Positions 17,228-25,966 of a stretch of DNA of 41,564 bases are shown here, piece by piece; position 1 is the first letter of the stretch, and every line of letters starts with the position of its first letter. Both the position numbers and the translations under genes were made by a program. This stretch comes from Pseudomonadales bacterium. GTDB lineage: Bacteria; Pseudomonadota; Gammaproteobacteria; Pseudomonadales; Azotimanducaceae. The notes beneath the pieces were generated by a model. The model made no database searches. It was not told where the DNA came from and saw only the letters and a program-made list of their open reading frames with translations. Where the stretch lies: positions 1-41,564 of the forward strand of contig JAFMIA010000023.1 of the NCBI GenBank assembly GCA_017854255.1. Direction: 5' to 3'.

Positions 17228-18552
17228 CCCGAGACAGATAGATCGGCAAAACGAATGCTGGGCATTTTAGCGGAACGCGCCCAGTTCCAATGCTGCTCGC
17301 TGCCGATCAACGCAATCCGCTTGAGCAATTCATAGAAATTGCCCGCAACGGTAATGCCGCGAACCGGTTGCACCCGCACGCCATCGCGACACAGATAGCC
17401 GGATGCCCCAAAACTGAATTCGCCGGAGATGGGGTTCGCCCCCGAATGCAATCCCGTTAAATCCGTCACGACAAGATACGCGCCCGCGTGCAATGCAGCG
17501 TCATCCGCCGTACCCGCATCGATTTCAAGCTGATGCAAGCCCACGCCCAGCGTTGACCTTGGGCCGCGGGTACCATGCCCTGTTGACACCGAATTAAAAT
17601 AAGACGCCGTCATGCTGTTGTGAATAAGCGATGACAAGGCCCCTTCTTTGATCAGACACAAGGCCTGTGCGGGCGTGCCTTCATCGTCAAACAAAGCATA
17701 ACCAAATCCATCGGTATCAAGCGGCAGATCCCGAACCGTGAGTTTGGAACCCGCAATCTCTTCACCGAGCTTATCCCGCATCGGATTTACGCCATCTTTC
17801 GCTGATTTGCCAGAGAACATCATTGAGAACACGTTGAACAAAGAGGGCAGAATTTCTTCATCGAAAATGACGTCGTACTTGCCGCTGGGAATCGCCGCGC
17901 CCTGTAAGATGTCGAAGGTGTTTTGATAGGCTTGGTCCACCAAGCGATCCGGATCCAACTCAACAAATCGCCGCGCCGCCTGGCCAATGCCTTCCATCGC
18001 GTTCTTATCCCCAGACTCGATGAGCGCATAAGCATAGCAGTGCATCATTCGTGCTTTTGATCGGGCCTCGAGACCCGTGGTTGAGTAAACCCGGCGCTCA
18101 CCAACCGAATCCTGAACCCCGTTATAGGGCACGTTCTTGACCATCGGCTTTGCCGCGAGCCTTGCCTCAATGGTCAGAGCAAGCTCGATTTTTTCAGCAA
18201 CCGTGGCCTGATCAATTGGGCTCAATTGCGCATCTTGGGTTTCAAGCTTTAGCGCGTTGGCGAGGATTTTCTCATGCGCTTCAACCGCGGCATAACTGGC
18301 ATTGAGTAGGGCCTGATCGACCAGCGCCACAAGCGATTCGCCATCAGCCGCTTCACTGTAGGCGGTGCCAACGCGGTTATCTTTAATAACGCGGAGGCCA
18401 AAGACCTGACTTGACGTGACTTTGTGCTCCTCTAGCGCACCATCCTTTGCCTTCAGCGACAGGGCCTCACCTTGATCGATGATGAGATCCCCTTCAGCGC
18501 CGGCGGCCCGAACCCGATCGAGGATTTGTTCTGCTTGACTGACAATGCTCAT
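17224..18552 (-). CDS. pmbA: PmbA/TldE protease partner subunit
   Basis: A 442-residue member of the TldD/PmbA family, the TldE (PmbA) branch without the zinc motif. Recognisable segments are the N-terminal LIIDQGEALSLKAKDGALEEHKV, the middle FDEEILPSLFNVFSMMFSGKSA, and the C-terminal DLTGLHSGANPISGEFSFGASGYL, followed by GITVAGNFYELLKRI. In E. coli TldD and TldE form a heterodimeric metalloprotease that cleaves unfolded peptides, matures microcin B17 and degrades the CcdA antitoxin. The ATG overlaps the tldD stop codon (TGATG), with GGAGG upstream inside tldD, so translation is coupled. Its 3' end overlaps the convergent hydrolase gene by 4 bases. Confidence 0.96.
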   Translation of the reverse strand: MSIVSQAEQILDRVRAAGAEGDLIIDQGEALSLKAKDGALEEHKVTSSQVFGLRVIKDNRVGTAYSEAADGESLVALVDQALLNASYAAVEAHEKILANALKLETQDAQLSPIDQATVAEKIELALTIEARLAAKPMVKNVPYNGVQDSVGERRVYSTTGLEARSKARMMHCYAYALIESGDKNAMEGIGQAARRFVELDPDRLVDQAYQNTFDILQGAAIPSGKYDVIFDEEILPSLFNVFSMMFSGKSAKDGVNPMRDKLGEEIAGSKLTVRDLPLDTDGFGYALFDDEGTPAQALCLIKEGALSSLIHNSMTASYFNSVSTGHGTRGPRSTLGVGLHQLEIDAGTADDAALHAGAYLVVTDLTGLHSGANPISGEFSFGASGYLCRDGVRVQPVRGITVAGNFYELLKRIALIGSEQHWNWARSAKMPSIRFADLSVSG

Positions 18553-19937
18553 CAGGCCTGACCTCCGACCAGGATTTCATCCACCTTCAACGTCGCTTGA
18601 CCCACCGAGGTCGGCACGGCGCCCGACACCGACCCGCACATCCCGCAAGCTAACGAAAAATCCTTTCCGACCATAGAAATTTCTTTGAGGACGGCAGGCC
18701 CGGTACTGATCAACGTGGCCGCCTTAACCGGATATTGGATCTTCCCATTTTCGATGTAATAACCTTCGGTGACAGCAAAGTTAAATTCACCGGTACCAGG
18801 TTGCACAGAACCACCACCCATTTGAGCCGCGTAAATCCCCCGATCGATCGAGCTAATCATGTCGTCGAACTCGGCGTCCCCAGCTTCAATGAAAGTATTG
18901 CGCATTCTCGATGCCGGGGCATATTTATAGGATTCTCGCCTTCCTGAACCCGTGCGCTCAAAACCCGTTTGTTCTGCCCCCAATCGATCCACGAGAAAGC
19001 TGGTTAAACGGCCGTCTTTGATGAGCTGGGTGTTCTGTGTCTGCATACCTTCATCGTCGATGTTGATCGAGCCCCATTCATTGGCCATCGTGCCATCGTC
19101 AACAGCACTGACCGCTTCATTGGCAATCATCTCCCCCATCTTGTCGTGAAAGACGGATGCTTTTTTGGCAACCGAGGTCGTCTCTAGCAAATGACCGCAA
19201 GCCTCATGAAAGATCACCCCACCGAAACCATTGCCGATCACGACGGGCATCCGTCCAGACGGACACGCTTTCGCGCCCAAGTTAACCAGCGCCTGGCGCG
19301 CAGCTTCGTCACCGGTTTTCTTAGGATCAACCTGCTCTTTAATTTCCCAGCCCAAAAGGCCACCATCACTCCACATACCCGTCGCCTGATCCTGACCGTC
19401 CGAGGCAATCGCGGTGAGCGTCGCCCGGACATAGTTTCGGGCATCTGTTGTGTGCAAGCCTTCGCTGTTAAAGATCTCGATACGTTGCTCTTTCTGCCGG
19501 CAAGCGCCCCGGGTTTGGGAAATGAGGTTACTGCTGGCCCGGGCTGCTGCATCTGCCGCCATCAGATACGCCACCTTGCTGTCGACATCCGCATCGGCTG
19601 ATAAGATTCGATGGGCGGGGTGATGCTCAACCGGCGCCGAATAATCGAAGGCCTGCAGTGAGACTCTCGGGTCTCGCAGATCCATGGCCGCGAGCTCACC
19701 CATAATTCGCTTAAGCTCCTCGGCTTCTGTTTTATTGGTGTAGCCATACAGAACCTTGCTACCAAACACCAAGCGCACGCCTATTCCGAAATCGATGCCA
19801 GACTCAACGGACTGAACCTGGCTACTGAGGGTGCTAATGGCATTGGTTAAACTGCGTTCAACAAAGAGTTCCGCAAAATCGGCACCCAGCGACAATCCGT
19901 GATCGATAACGTCCTCGGCCTTCGTAACCTGCAACAT
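18552..19937 (-). CDS. tldD: TldD metalloprotease subunit
   Basis: A 461-residue TldD protein with the family's zinc site HEACGH (HExxxH, about residues 244-249) in GGVIFHEACGHLLE. Other conserved parts are FGIGVRLVFGSKVLYGYTN, NEWGSINIDDEGM, GRRESYKYAPASRMRNT and the C-terminal ACGMCGSVSGAVPTSVGQ. The start at 19937 (MLQVTKAE) has AAGGA 6 nt upstream; 14 further codons are open upstream but unlikely to be translated. With PmbA it forms the TldD/E protease in the cytoplasm. In gammaproteobacteria the two genes are often apart, so direct tandem arrangement is worth noting. No RiPP precursor-like ORF is seen beside it. Confidence 0.97.
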   Translation of the reverse strand: MLQVTKAEDVIDHGLSLGADFAELFVERSLTNAISTLSSQVQSVESGIDFGIGVRLVFGSKVLYGYTNKTEAEELKRIMGELAAMDLRDPRVSLQAFDYSAPVEHHPAHRILSADADVDSKVAYLMAADAAARASSNLISQTRGACRQKEQRIEIFNSEGLHTTDARNYVRATLTAIASDGQDQATGMWSDGGLLGWEIKEQVDPKKTGDEAARQALVNLGAKACPSGRMPVVIGNGFGGVIFHEACGHLLETTSVAKKASVFHDKMGEMIANEAVSAVDDGTMANEWGSINIDDEGMQTQNTQLIKDGRLTSFLVDRLGAEQTGFERTGSGRRESYKYAPASRMRNTFIEAGDAEFDDMISSIDRGIYAAQMGGGSVQPGTGEFNFAVTEGYYIENGKIQYPVKAATLISTGPAVLKEISMVGKDFSLACGMCGSVSGAVPTSVGQATLKVDEILVGGQA

Positions 19938-20203
19938 GAGATTTCCTTTTCGGTAACGTAAATACTGTTTGGTGTGCATCGCCTGCCGCGTTTCGCGGCA
20001 GGACTGCTGTTAGATTTTTAGTCTGATTTCTCGCGGTTCGCTGCGTTCAGCATGGAATCTATTCATCCATTGTTAATCTTATGCCGCGAATCCTTCGTGC
20101 GCCGAAAGTCCAACGTTTTTCGTGCCCCTTCATTATAACGCGGACTAAAGCCATCGAGATTGATTCACTGATCTTTATTGTTTTGGGCGACTCACCCCAC
20201 CCA

Positions 20204-21301
20204 TCAAGCCATAATCGATTTGAGCAGGTCAAAGCACCCAAGATCATCTGATGCTGCTGATTGACGCGCCACCATTTGGGCCATCCAAGCGTAGGCAGTG
20301 GGATTGCTGACATCCAGCGTGCCCGCGACCACCGTCACGTAAATCCAGTTATACAGGACGCTCAACCGGTAGCTTTCGAATGATGTATCAAACGAAAGCG
20401 CCGGAATACCGAGGTTTTGCAAGCCTTCAACATAGCGCTGAATCAATGCCCGTTCATGGGCCTGCCGAACAGCCGTTTGGGTGCTTTGTCCTAAAAACAA
20501 CGCCACATCATTCATGCCAATGGCTTTGAGCGGGCCCTGAAAATCGATCACCATTACCTGGGCATGCGCGGCATCGGTGCCATAGAGCAAATTCTCCATT
20601 CGAAAATCACCATGACAAAAGGTGACAGGCCCTTGGCTCATCCTGTTTTGAAGCGCCGGAATGGCCGCTAATAGCGCATTCAAGTGCTTGCTGTAGTCGG
20701 GCGTAAGGTAATCCGAAAAACGCTCTATCGTCGCAGGCGCGCCGATTGCCGAAAACTGCACCATGTTGTCGGCATGATAGCTGCCTGCAACCGAGGGCAC
20801 CCAATCTAACCCGCTCACGCGCCCCCAAAATGCGCCATGCAGCTTCACCAATTCATCGATCGCCAATTCGCTCTGATGTAAATCCGCGCCAATCACTTGG
20901 CTCCCCACAGCATAATCGGACAAGTCTTCCATGAGGATCAAAAACTGATCGCCTGAAAACCCAACGAAATAAATCGCGGGGGTTTTAATGCCTGCTTTTG
21001 GACTCAGCTCACCAAAAAACCGGGCTTCGCGCTCGTAGAGATTATAATTCATCGCCATGTCACGGTTGACCGGATTTTGAGAGGAGAACTTTGCGATGAG
21101 CGTTGCTGGCGCGGCGCCTTGATCACCGCGATAGGTCAGGTTCAACTTGGCCAGCTCGGCCATCATTCCGGTGCCATCACCGATCAACGATTGCGTAAGA
21201 CCACTAACCGCGCCGATGCTTGGCAAGCAACCGTGTTCCTGCAAAATCTCCGTGAGCAGGGCATTGGAAAAACCGCTGGGTAAGGCTGGAATTGAAATCA
21301 T
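20204..21301 (-). CDS. Phosphotransferase-family protein (CHK/EcKL-APH kinase fold)
   Basis: A 365-residue kinase-like protein. LIAKFSS (Lys71) is the ATP-binding lysine strand, LILMEDLSDY the hinge region, CHGDFRMENLL (about 229-239) the APH-type catalytic loop HGDxxxxN, and VIDFQGP (Asp253) the metal-binding DFG equivalent. The catalytic residues are intact. Closest in style to the ecdysteroid-kinase-like/CHK group used by bacteria to phosphorylate small alcohols. AAGGAGC lies before the ATG at 21301; 20 further codons upstream are open. It lies next to an SDR (21598-22377) on the same strand with about 300 bases between. Substrate not known. Confidence 0.85.
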   Translation of the reverse strand: MISIPALPSGFSNALLTEILQEHGCLPSIGAVSGLTQSLIGDGTGMMAELAKLNLTYRGDQGAAPATLIAKFSSQNPVNRDMAMNYNLYEREARFFGELSPKAGIKTPAIYFVGFSGDQFLILMEDLSDYAVGSQVIGADLHQSELAIDELVKLHGAFWGRVSGLDWVPSVAGSYHADNMVQFSAIGAPATIERFSDYLTPDYSKHLNALLAAIPALQNRMSQGPVTFCHGDFRMENLLYGTDAAHAQVMVIDFQGPLKAIGMNDVALFLGQSTQTAVRQAHERALIQRYVEGLQNLGIPALSFDTSFESYRLSVLYNWIYVTVVAGTLDVSNPTAYAWMAQMVARQSAASDDLGCFDLLKSIMA

Positions 21302-21597
21302 GGGTTGCTCCTTTGTTCGACGGATAAGCCTATCTTGAGCATGTTTTAAATTAGATCGCATCGCAAGCCGGACTCATCCGATTTTATGCAACCTCCGCAT
21401 CCAGGCTGATTAATCAAGGCAAAAAGGCAATCCAGAAAGCGCGCTGAGGCTGGGTTTCAGAAATTGAGAATTACGGCGTCTGATGCAAGTCGACCGCCGG
21501 TAACGGCCTTAGCCAAAACAGGCCATGCAGCCAATATCGTTCTCACCATCGCTTTGACGATCATGACGGCGTCTAGTTAGAACCGCTCAACTAGTTG

Positions 21598-22377
21598 CTA
21601 CAGCCCGGTACCCCCATCAACCGGCAGGATCGCGCCCGTGATCCCGCCAGCCTGCTCGCCAACCAAAAACAACGCAAGACCGGCGACCTCATCAACCGTG
21701 TTAAGGCGTTTAATGGCCGACTCTTGGGCGTACCCATCCTTGAAGGCTTCATACGTCAGCCCCATTGATTCCGCGGCAGCGGGTCCCTGAGCCATCATCA
21801 GATCGGTCTCCACCGCGCCAGGACTGATGGCATTAACGGTAATGCCTTGATCACCATACTCAAATGCTGCCGCTTTGGTAAATCCGTTCATGGCATGCTT
21901 GAAGGTAATGTAGTGCGACACATTTTTTTTGCTCGCCTGGCTGCCTTCGACCGAGGACACGTTGATAATCCGACCCCACTGGCGTTGCAGCATATCGGGT
22001 AGCACGCGACGGGTGGCCCAAAAGCAGGAATCTAAAATCCATGCGCTGGCCTCTTGCCAGGCCGCTTCGCTGAGTTCATGAATGGGCGCGAAACCGGTTG
22101 AGCCGCCGGCGTTGTTCACCAAAATATCAATCCTGCCGAACTGCGCAAGCGTTGCATCAACCATCGCTTCCACTTCTTCCTTTTGGGTTACATCCCCAGC
22201 GATGTAGAAGGCGCGATCCCCGGCAGACCATTCTCGAATCGTTGCCGCACCCTTTTCCGCCGACCGACCATTAATGGCAACCGATGCCCCTGCTGACAGA
22301 AAAGCCTCGGCGATCCCTCGGCCAATACCGCGCGTGCCACCGGTTACAAGTGCTACTTTACCGTCCAAATTGTGCAT
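21598..22377 (-). CDS. SDR oxidoreductase (3-oxoacyl-ACP reductase-like)
   Basis: A 259-residue classical SDR. Visible are TGGTRGIG (12-19) for the cofactor, with NGRS following the second strand (favouring NADP), DILVNNAGG (about 84-92), INVSS (catalytic Ser about 141-142), Tyr156-Lys160 in YITFK, ISPGAVETDL, and the C-terminal GITGAILPVDGGTG that is shared by FabG-like enzymes. AAGGAG lies 8 nt before the ATG. It is divergent from the sulfatase gene (22817). Function is an NADP-linked keto or hydroxyl oxidation/reduction; it is not likely to be the housekeeping FabG because it lies outside a fab cluster. Confidence 0.9.
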   Translation of the reverse strand: MHNLDGKVALVTGGTRGIGRGIAEAFLSAGASVAINGRSAEKGAATIREWSAGDRAFYIAGDVTQKEEVEAMVDATLAQFGRIDILVNNAGGSTGFAPIHELSEAAWQEASAWILDSCFWATRRVLPDMLQRQWGRIINVSSVEGSQASKKNVSHYITFKHAMNGFTKAAAFEYGDQGITVNAISPGAVETDLMMAQGPAAAESMGLTYEAFKDGYAQESAIKRLNTVDEVAGLALFLVGEQAGGITGAILPVDGGTGL

Positions 22378-22816
22378 TGCGGCAACTCCTTTAAATGTCG
22401 GTAGAATGAGCCCTTATGTAATCACATTCAGGCTTAAAATGAACCGTACAGGGCTTGATTAATACCGTCACCGCGCGTTACAAAAGCAGCCACGCCGTTA
22501 AGCCAGCGGGCTAATTTAAAGGCGATTGATGCCCGCGCGCCGGATCAGCCCAAGCAGTGCCCAATCGTCGGGTTTGACTCTTTTGATCGCCACTGAGATC
22601 CTTATCCAAGCAAGCGTGATTGGGACGCCGAGTCAATCACCGCACTGATCAAGTCAGGATCAACGCACCGAGGCGATTTTGCATCAGCCCGAAAGAACCA
22701 CCTGGCGCAAGGTGCCCCGGGGCCAGGTGCGACAGAGCGCATCAAGCCCTTGTTTGGCGCGGCAAACCCTGACCCATGTCAGCCCACATTCAAAACACTT
22801 GAAGCCAAGGATTTTT
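22378..22816. other. Divergent intergenic region between SDR and sulfatase
   Basis: About 440 bases. The sulfatase frame is open from 22679 but the part before 22817 is Arg/Ser/Pro-rich and lacks homology, so it is treated as leader. No repeat, RNA gene or clear operator was found. Confidence 0.5.
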
Positions 22817-24355
22817 ATGCCCGTAACCCCGCGCAATATTTTATTCATCACGACAGATCAAATGCGCTTCGATGCGCTTGGCTGCAATGGCGGCACCATC
22901 GCACGAACCCCCAATATTGATCAATTGGCCAACAACGGCATTAACTACCAACGCGCGCACAACCAAAACGTGGTGTGCATGCCGGCTCGCGCAACCATCA
23001 TGACCGGGCAACATGTCGCATCCCATGGCGTTTGGATGAACGGGGTCTGTCTGCCTGAAGACGAGCCCACCATCGCGCATCATTTGCAAGCACACGGCTA
23101 CCAAACGGGCCTGCTGGGTAAAGCGCACTTTGAACCCTGGCTTGGCGCGCCTGAAAATTTTTTCGAAAATCGGATGGCAGCGCTCGGCAGCACCGGCCCG
23201 CATCGGGGATTCGATCATATGGAACTGGCCAATCATTTTTTTGAAGGCCATTCTCACTACGACGCTTGGATGCAATCGCATCAAACCGACAAGGATCAGT
23301 TCTACCCTATGGTGACCAACCGAGGTCAAAATACCGCGAGCCGCGGGGAAACCGGCGCCCTGCAAGTCTGGCCTATGGACGTGCCGACCGAGCTGTACCA
23401 CACCCATTGGGTCGCCGACCGAACCATCAACTGGCTATCGGGGTTGAATCAAAATCCGTTCTTTTGTTGGATGAGTTTTCCAGACCCGCACCATCCTTGG
23501 GACATTCCAAGGAGCGAACTGTATCGCCATGATTGGCGAGACATGCCCTTGCCGAGACTCTACCGAGACACCCACGAGGCGCGATTGGCCTTGCTCGATC
23601 AAAAGCCAAAGCATTGGCGAGGCTATTATGAGGGCACGATCTGGAGCAACCTTGAATCGCCAAGGGATTTTGTTCCGGCAAGTCTAACCCCAGACCAGAT
23701 CCGGGAAATCAACGCTTATACCCACATTGAAAACGAGCTTATTGATGATGCAGTGGGCCGGGTTGTCGCCTGGTTAACCACGAACAACCTGATCGATCAA
23801 ACCGATATTTTCTTTACCACCGACCACGGCGAATTACAGGGTGATTTCGGCTTGATGTTTAAGGGCCCCTATCATGTTGATGCCCTCATGCGTTTGCCAA
23901 TGATTTGGCAGCCCGCTAAAAAGGCTAATCTCACCCCCGCAACGATCCAAGCGCCTGTCGGGCACGTCGACCTGGCCAAAACCTTTTGCCAGATCGCAGG
24001 TATCGCCCCACCCGATTATTGCGAGGGCGCCTCGATGCCGACAACCAACGATGAGGCCAACGCGCAGGACCGGCAGTTCCAGCTCACAGAATGGGATTCA
24101 GAACATGGCCCAATCGATATGCACCTTAAGAGCCTGTGTCACAAGGATGGCTGGCTGATCACCTGCTATGAGCCGAGCCATCTATATGATGGCAGCGAGG
24201 GCGAGCTCTATAACTTAAATGACGACCCAGATCAGATCGCAAACCTTTGGGATCACCCTAAGCACCGCGAGACGCAGCAAGAACTCAAAAACCTTCTTTA
24301 CGAATCGCTACCAGAGCCCAGATCGCCGAAGCTGGCGCGCGTCGCGCCGGTTTAA
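22817..24355 (+). CDS. Sulfatase, formylglycine-dependent type, without signal peptide
   Basis: A 512-residue type I sulfatase/alkaline-phosphatase-fold enzyme. NILFITTDQMRFDALG contains the first metal-binding Asp (about 14), VVCMPARATIMTG holds the C-x-P-x-R signature with Cys54 to be converted to formylglycine, LLGKAHF supplies the conserved lysine, and TTDHGELQGDFGL is the second metal site. The C-terminus carries the common GELYNLNDDPDQIANLW segment. The start at 22817 has AAGG 6 nt upstream and gives no signal peptide, so the enzyme is predicted cytoplasmic. It hydrolyses a sulfate ester or possibly a phosphonate or sulfonate ester; the substrate is unknown. Glyoxalase I follows 80 bases later on the same strand. 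No maturase for the cysteine is in the window. Confidence 0.93.
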   Translation: MPVTPRNILFITTDQMRFDALGCNGGTIARTPNIDQLANNGINYQRAHNQNVVCMPARATIMTGQHVASHGVWMNGVCLPEDEPTIAHHLQAHGYQTGLLGKAHFEPWLGAPENFFENRMAALGSTGPHRGFDHMELANHFFEGHSHYDAWMQSHQTDKDQFYPMVTNRGQNTASRGETGALQVWPMDVPTELYHTHWVADRTINWLSGLNQNPFFCWMSFPDPHHPWDIPRSELYRHDWRDMPLPRLYRDTHEARLALLDQKPKHWRGYYEGTIWSNLESPRDFVPASLTPDQIREINAYTHIENELIDDAVGRVVAWLTTNNLIDQTDIFFTTDHGELQGDFGLMFKGPYHVDALMRLPMIWQPAKKANLTPATIQAPVGHVDLAKTFCQIAGIAPPDYCEGASMPTTNDEANAQDRQFQLTEWDSEHGPIDMHLKSLCHKDGWLITCYEPSHLYDGSEGELYNLNDDPDQIANLWDHPKHRETQQELKNLLYESLPEPRSPKLARVAPV

Positions 24356-24435
24356 AGTCGTTGTTAGGATGGCTCTAATGCGGCTTTAGCGGTCACAATC
24401 GCCATTTAAAAACCCTATATCGGAGCATCCCTTTA

Positions 24436-24927
24436 ATGAACCCAACAAGCGATTTCATCCTGAACCAAACCATGCTGCGGATCACCGATCCAAAGCAATC
24501 TCTCGCCTTTTATCAAGACGTGCTGGGCATGACATTGCTGGATCAGTTCGACTTCCCTGAGATGTCGTTCACTCTGTATTTTATGGGTTATCCAAGCAGT
24601 TCGATTCCAACCGATCCGGCCGAGCGGGCAAAATGGATTTTTGACCAGACCGGGTTGCTCGAGCTCACCCACAACTGGGGAACCGAAGCAGATGACACCG
24701 CCCGCTACCACAACGGTAATGACGAACCCCGAGGATTCGGCCACATCGGTATTTCTGTACCCGATGTTTACAAAGCCTGCGAGCGATTCGACACCCTCGG
24801 CGTTGACTTCGTCAAACGCCCGGATGATGGCAGCATGAAGGGCCTCGCCTTTATCAAGGATCCAGATGGCTACTGGATTGAAATACTCTCGAGCACTGGC
24901 TTACGGGACCTAATCCTCAACCGCTGA
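24436..24927 (+). CDS. gloA: Lactoylglutathione lyase (glyoxalase I), long Zn-type
   Basis: A 163-residue glyoxalase I. Metal ligands match the human/Pseudomonas long form: Gln11 (LNQTMLRI), Glu76 (LLELTHNWG), His103 ([11 protein letters not shown]) and Glu149 (WIEIL). [13 protein letters not shown] and [12 protein letters not shown] are the family hallmark segments. The enzyme converts the hemithioacetal of methylglyoxal and glutathione to S-lactoylglutathione in the cytoplasm. The Gln in first position and the longer middle insert suggest the zinc-dependent class rather than the nickel-dependent E. coli type. GGAG precedes the ATG by 10 nt. It fits the glutathione-linked detoxification genes elsewhere in the window. 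Confidence 0.95.
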   Translation: MNPTSDFILNQTMLRITDPKQSLAFYQDVLGMTLLDQFDFPEMSFTLYFMGYPSSSIPTDPAERAKWIFDQTGLLELTHNWGTEADDTARYHNGNDEPRGFGHIGISVPDVYKACERFDTLGVDFVKRPDDGSMKGLAFIKDPDGYWIEILSSTGLRDLILNR

Positions 24928-25069
24928 TCATGGGCGGTCAGCAAGTCTGAGGAAACTGCCAATATCCCCATTGGTTAGGGTCTCCCTAAACGGGGCGCAG
25001 ACGAGCCATTATTTTGGGCACTTCAATCAAGCCGAGGCGCATCTTTACAGCACCCATCTCGCTTCGAGC

Positions 25070-25438
25070 TCAATCAACATCCTGACCAAAAATCAGGATA
25101 AAGCCATTATTATCAGCAAGCCCAAAGTCACGGATCCCGTAATCTCTGTCGCCGATCTCGTGGGTGATCTTGACGTTTTTCTTAACCACCTCGCTGTAAT
25201 ACGCATTTACATCGATCAACCAGAAAAAGTGTTTTACGCCATGCTGCGTCGACGCACCTTGTGTGAAATGTAGGGCGGCATTGTCTCGCCAAACCACCCC
25301 ATAGGTTTCTGTTCGGTAGTCACAGTGAAACCCTAGGACATCTTGATAAAAATGCACGGTTTCTAAAACGCGTTGGACTTGCAGCACGGGTGCTTGCTGA
25401 ATAAATTGCTGAGGGTTCGATGAGGGTCGTGGCGGCAT
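25070..25438 (-). CDS. VOC-family (glyoxalase/bleomycin-resistance fold) protein
   Basis: A 122-residue single VOC domain. APVLQVQRVLETVHFYQDVLGF is the typical first strand and helix, TYGVVWRDNAALHFTQG the next strands, then HGVKHFFWLIDVNAYYSEVVKK, and the C-terminal GIRDFGLADNNGFILIFGQ, where the usual PDGN turn reads ADNNG. Such proteins act as dioxygenases, lyases or drug-binding proteins; none can be chosen here. The ribosome site is weak. It is convergent with gloA. Confidence 0.8.
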   Translation of the reverse strand: MPPRPSSNPQQFIQQAPVLQVQRVLETVHFYQDVLGFHCDYRTETYGVVWRDNAALHFTQGASTQHGVKHFFWLIDVNAYYSEVVKKNVKITHEIGDRDYGIRDFGLADNNGFILIFGQDVD

Positions 25439-25966
25439 TGGCGGACGCCAACTTTAAAAGACAGACGTGACCTGCTTTTTCAAAATAACGGTTTGAGACC
25501 TTGAAAGCATGCCAGTTGTGATTGAACTCACTGCAATAGTCGCGTGCCTCATAAGCGACAATCCCCTTCATTTAGCTGTTAGCGTAGGCTGTTAGCACCG
25601 CGCTTTCAATTGAATCACAAGACGCGATTATGGATGACGCTGTAGCCCACTTTTGTTTACCAATACCCAGCGACTTGCGAGTTCAAATCCAGCTCGTTTT
25701 CATGAACAAAATCGCCAATACGCTTAAACCCCAATGGGTAAGTCCTTTTCTGGCCTATCGATAATCGACGCAGTTCCCGTAATACCCCGTGCTTCAAGAA
25801 ACGATACGCAGTTCCCGTAATACCCCGTGCTTTTTAAAAGGAATGAATCAACTCAGCGGGCACCGCTACTGGGATCTCAGATTATTGTTTATCATACCGC
25901 TGCACATCGGACGGCTAATCGGCCCAGGACCCAGCAGAACTGAAATTGTGAAACGTAGGCAGACGC
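25439..25966. other. Intergenic region upstream of pabBC with a direct repeat
   Basis: About 530 bases. It contains the 27-base direct repeat listed at 25768-25832 close to pabBC. An 83-codon minus-strand frame (25320-25571) overlaps the VOC gene in another frame, has no ribosome site and is not called. A GAGTTCAAATCC string near 25688 resembles a tRNA T-loop but has no matching stem. Confidence 0.55.
25768..25832. repeat. 27-bp perfect direct repeat, two copies 38 bp apart
   Basis: Two identical 27-base copies at 25768-25794 and 25806-25832, beginning ACGCAGTTCCCG and ending CCCCGTGCTT, are separated by 11 bases. They are 134 bases or more upstream of pabBC. The repeat is not itself a dyad. 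It may be a recent local duplication or a pair of protein-binding sites. Confidence 0.85.

Noticed and set aside
22679-22816. N-terminal extension of the sulfatase frame (46 codons)
   Set aside because: No sulfatase-like sequence and a ribosome site exists at 22817.
25320-25571. 83-codon minus-strand ORF upstream of and overlapping the VOC gene
   Set aside because: No ribosome site, overlaps a better gene in another frame, and the overlapping half has shadow-like composition.
25680-25700. tRNA T-loop-like string GAGTTCAAATCC
   Set aside because: The bases on the two sides do not pair as a T stem and no acceptor or anticodon arm is found.
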